From Chitinophaga sp. YR573 (GTDB lineage: Bacteria; Bacteroidota; Bacteroidia; Chitinophagales; Chitinophagaceae): a DNA stretch of 64,000 nucleotides. The translations under genes were made by a program, and so were the position numbers. The stretch is from positions 124,001 to 188,000 of the forward strand of contig NZ_FOJF01000002.1 of NCBI RefSeq assembly GCF_900110995.1, given 5' to 3'. Shown piece after piece: positions 63,597 through 64,000 of the stretch. The stretch's first letter is position 1. Each line of letters begins with the position of its first letter. Under the pieces are notes generated by a model. That model saw only the letters and a program-made list of their open reading frames with translations. It was not told the DNA's origin and searched no databases.

Positions 63597-63739
63597 GGTT
63601 TAAATATTTATAACACAAAGAACATATGACGGAGTGACAACCCTATGTCAGTAGTGCTGAATTATATTTTCAGGGGGTTAGTGTATCTTTCATAAGATGC
63701 TTTCTTTATAAATATAAACCACTTTTAAATGTTAATCCG

Positions 63740-64000
63740 ATGAAAATCAATTCTACACTTATTTTCTTACTATTCCTTTATTGTACGGTACATGCTCAAT
63801 CCCGGCAAATGGAATTCCTCAGCCGTGCGCCTGTGGCCGTCAGGCAAAGCAGCAGTGCTGTATATATAGGCTGGCGTATGCTGGGAACAGATCCCACTTC
63901 CATTAGTTTTAATGTATACAGGAACGGTGTAAAACTGAATACCACACCTGTTACCGGCTCTACCAATTATGTGGATAATATCACCACCAATGGCACTTAT
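63740..64000 (+). CDS. PL11-like rhamnogalacturonan lyase, N-terminal fragment
   Basis: An open frame starts at ATG 63740 and runs off the window end (87 codons seen). It has a signal peptide (NSTLIFLLFLYCTVHAQ) followed by RQMEFLSRAPVAVRQ, YIGWRMLGTDP, SFNVYRNGVKLN and STNYVD. These match the N-terminal beta domain of secreted PL11 rhamnogalacturonan endolyases, which cleave the pectin RG-I backbone. The catalytic propeller lies outside the window. This is probably the first gene of a pectin locus. Confidence 0.82.
   Translation, partial: MKINSTLIFLLFLYCTVHAQSRQMEFLSRAPVAVRQSSSAVYIGWRMLGTDPTSISFNVYRNGVKLNTTPVTGSTNYVDNITTNGTY

Overview
The window comes from a Bacteroidota chromosome and most resembles Chitinophagaceae (Chitinophaga-like). 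This is inferred from gene content: four SusC/SusD pairs, an ECF sigma/FecR/STN-SusC relay, PUL-type lipoproteins (DUF4959/DUF5000, DUF4998, DUF4466), TonB-linked porins and A-rich start regions without Shine-Dalgarno sequences. It is accessory, glycan-foraging DNA interrupted by short housekeeping blocks. I saw no tRNA, rRNA, CRISPR array, insertion sequence or integrase. No gene-free stretch exceeds 300 bases; the longest (29501-29773, 33566-33802, 51845-52120) are described by the sites listed inside them.

Region 1 (1-11099, +) is the 3' part of a fucose-glycan locus. It holds a SusC cut by the window edge, SusD, two surface-glycan-binding-type lipoproteins, a GH29 alpha-L-fucosidase, an L-fuconate dehydratase-like enolase-superfamily enzyme, a sodium:solute symporter, a lipoprotein sugar mutarotase and an SDR dehydrogenase. 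Together they suggest release, uptake and non-phosphorylated oxidation of L-fucose. The fuconolactonase and the final cleavage enzyme are not in view. An AraC regulator (11096-11998, -) ends against this operon and starts divergently from Region 2.

Region 2 (12116-24962, +) is a second PUL: SusC, SusD, a secreted clan-GH-D (alpha-galactosidase-like) hydrolase, a large cytoplasmic DUF5107-TPR protein, aldose 1-epimerase, an MFS sugar porter and a HAD phosphatase. A nested palindromic repeat closes it.

Region 3 (25102-33565) is mixed: RNase HI, a J-domain/KTSC protein, cytochrome bd oxidase (cydAB), a G1-like secreted protein, a cold-shock protein, a DPP IV-type peptidase, a 2H phosphoesterase and a ThuA-domain protein.

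Region 4 (33803-45333, +) is a trans-envelope signalling and uptake island: ECF sigma factor, FecR anti-sigma, STN-containing SusC, SusD, a TlpA-like thioredoxin and an S9 peptidase, with no carbohydrate-active enzyme. A peptide or protein substrate is likely (inference). A perfect 40-bp palindrome lies upstream.

Region 5 (45421-50494) has a threonine synthase-like gene, then a tight TonB receptor-PnuC-NadR operon for NAD-precursor (probably nicotinamide riboside) salvage, and a small membrane protein.

Region 6 (50519-61491) has a GH29 fucosidase divergent from a third complete PUL: SusC, SusD, two lipoproteins, an alginate-lyase-superfamily (PL38-like) lyase and a heparinase II/III-family lyase. 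A LacI-type operator-like palindrome precedes the PUL. A fucose-decorated, uronate-containing polysaccharide is inferred.

Region 7 (61511-64000) has an FAD amine oxidase-like protein, a 51-residue basic protein, a hairpin with perfect 37-bp arms, a DinB-family protein and the first 87 codons of a PL11-like rhamnogalacturonan lyase running off the window.
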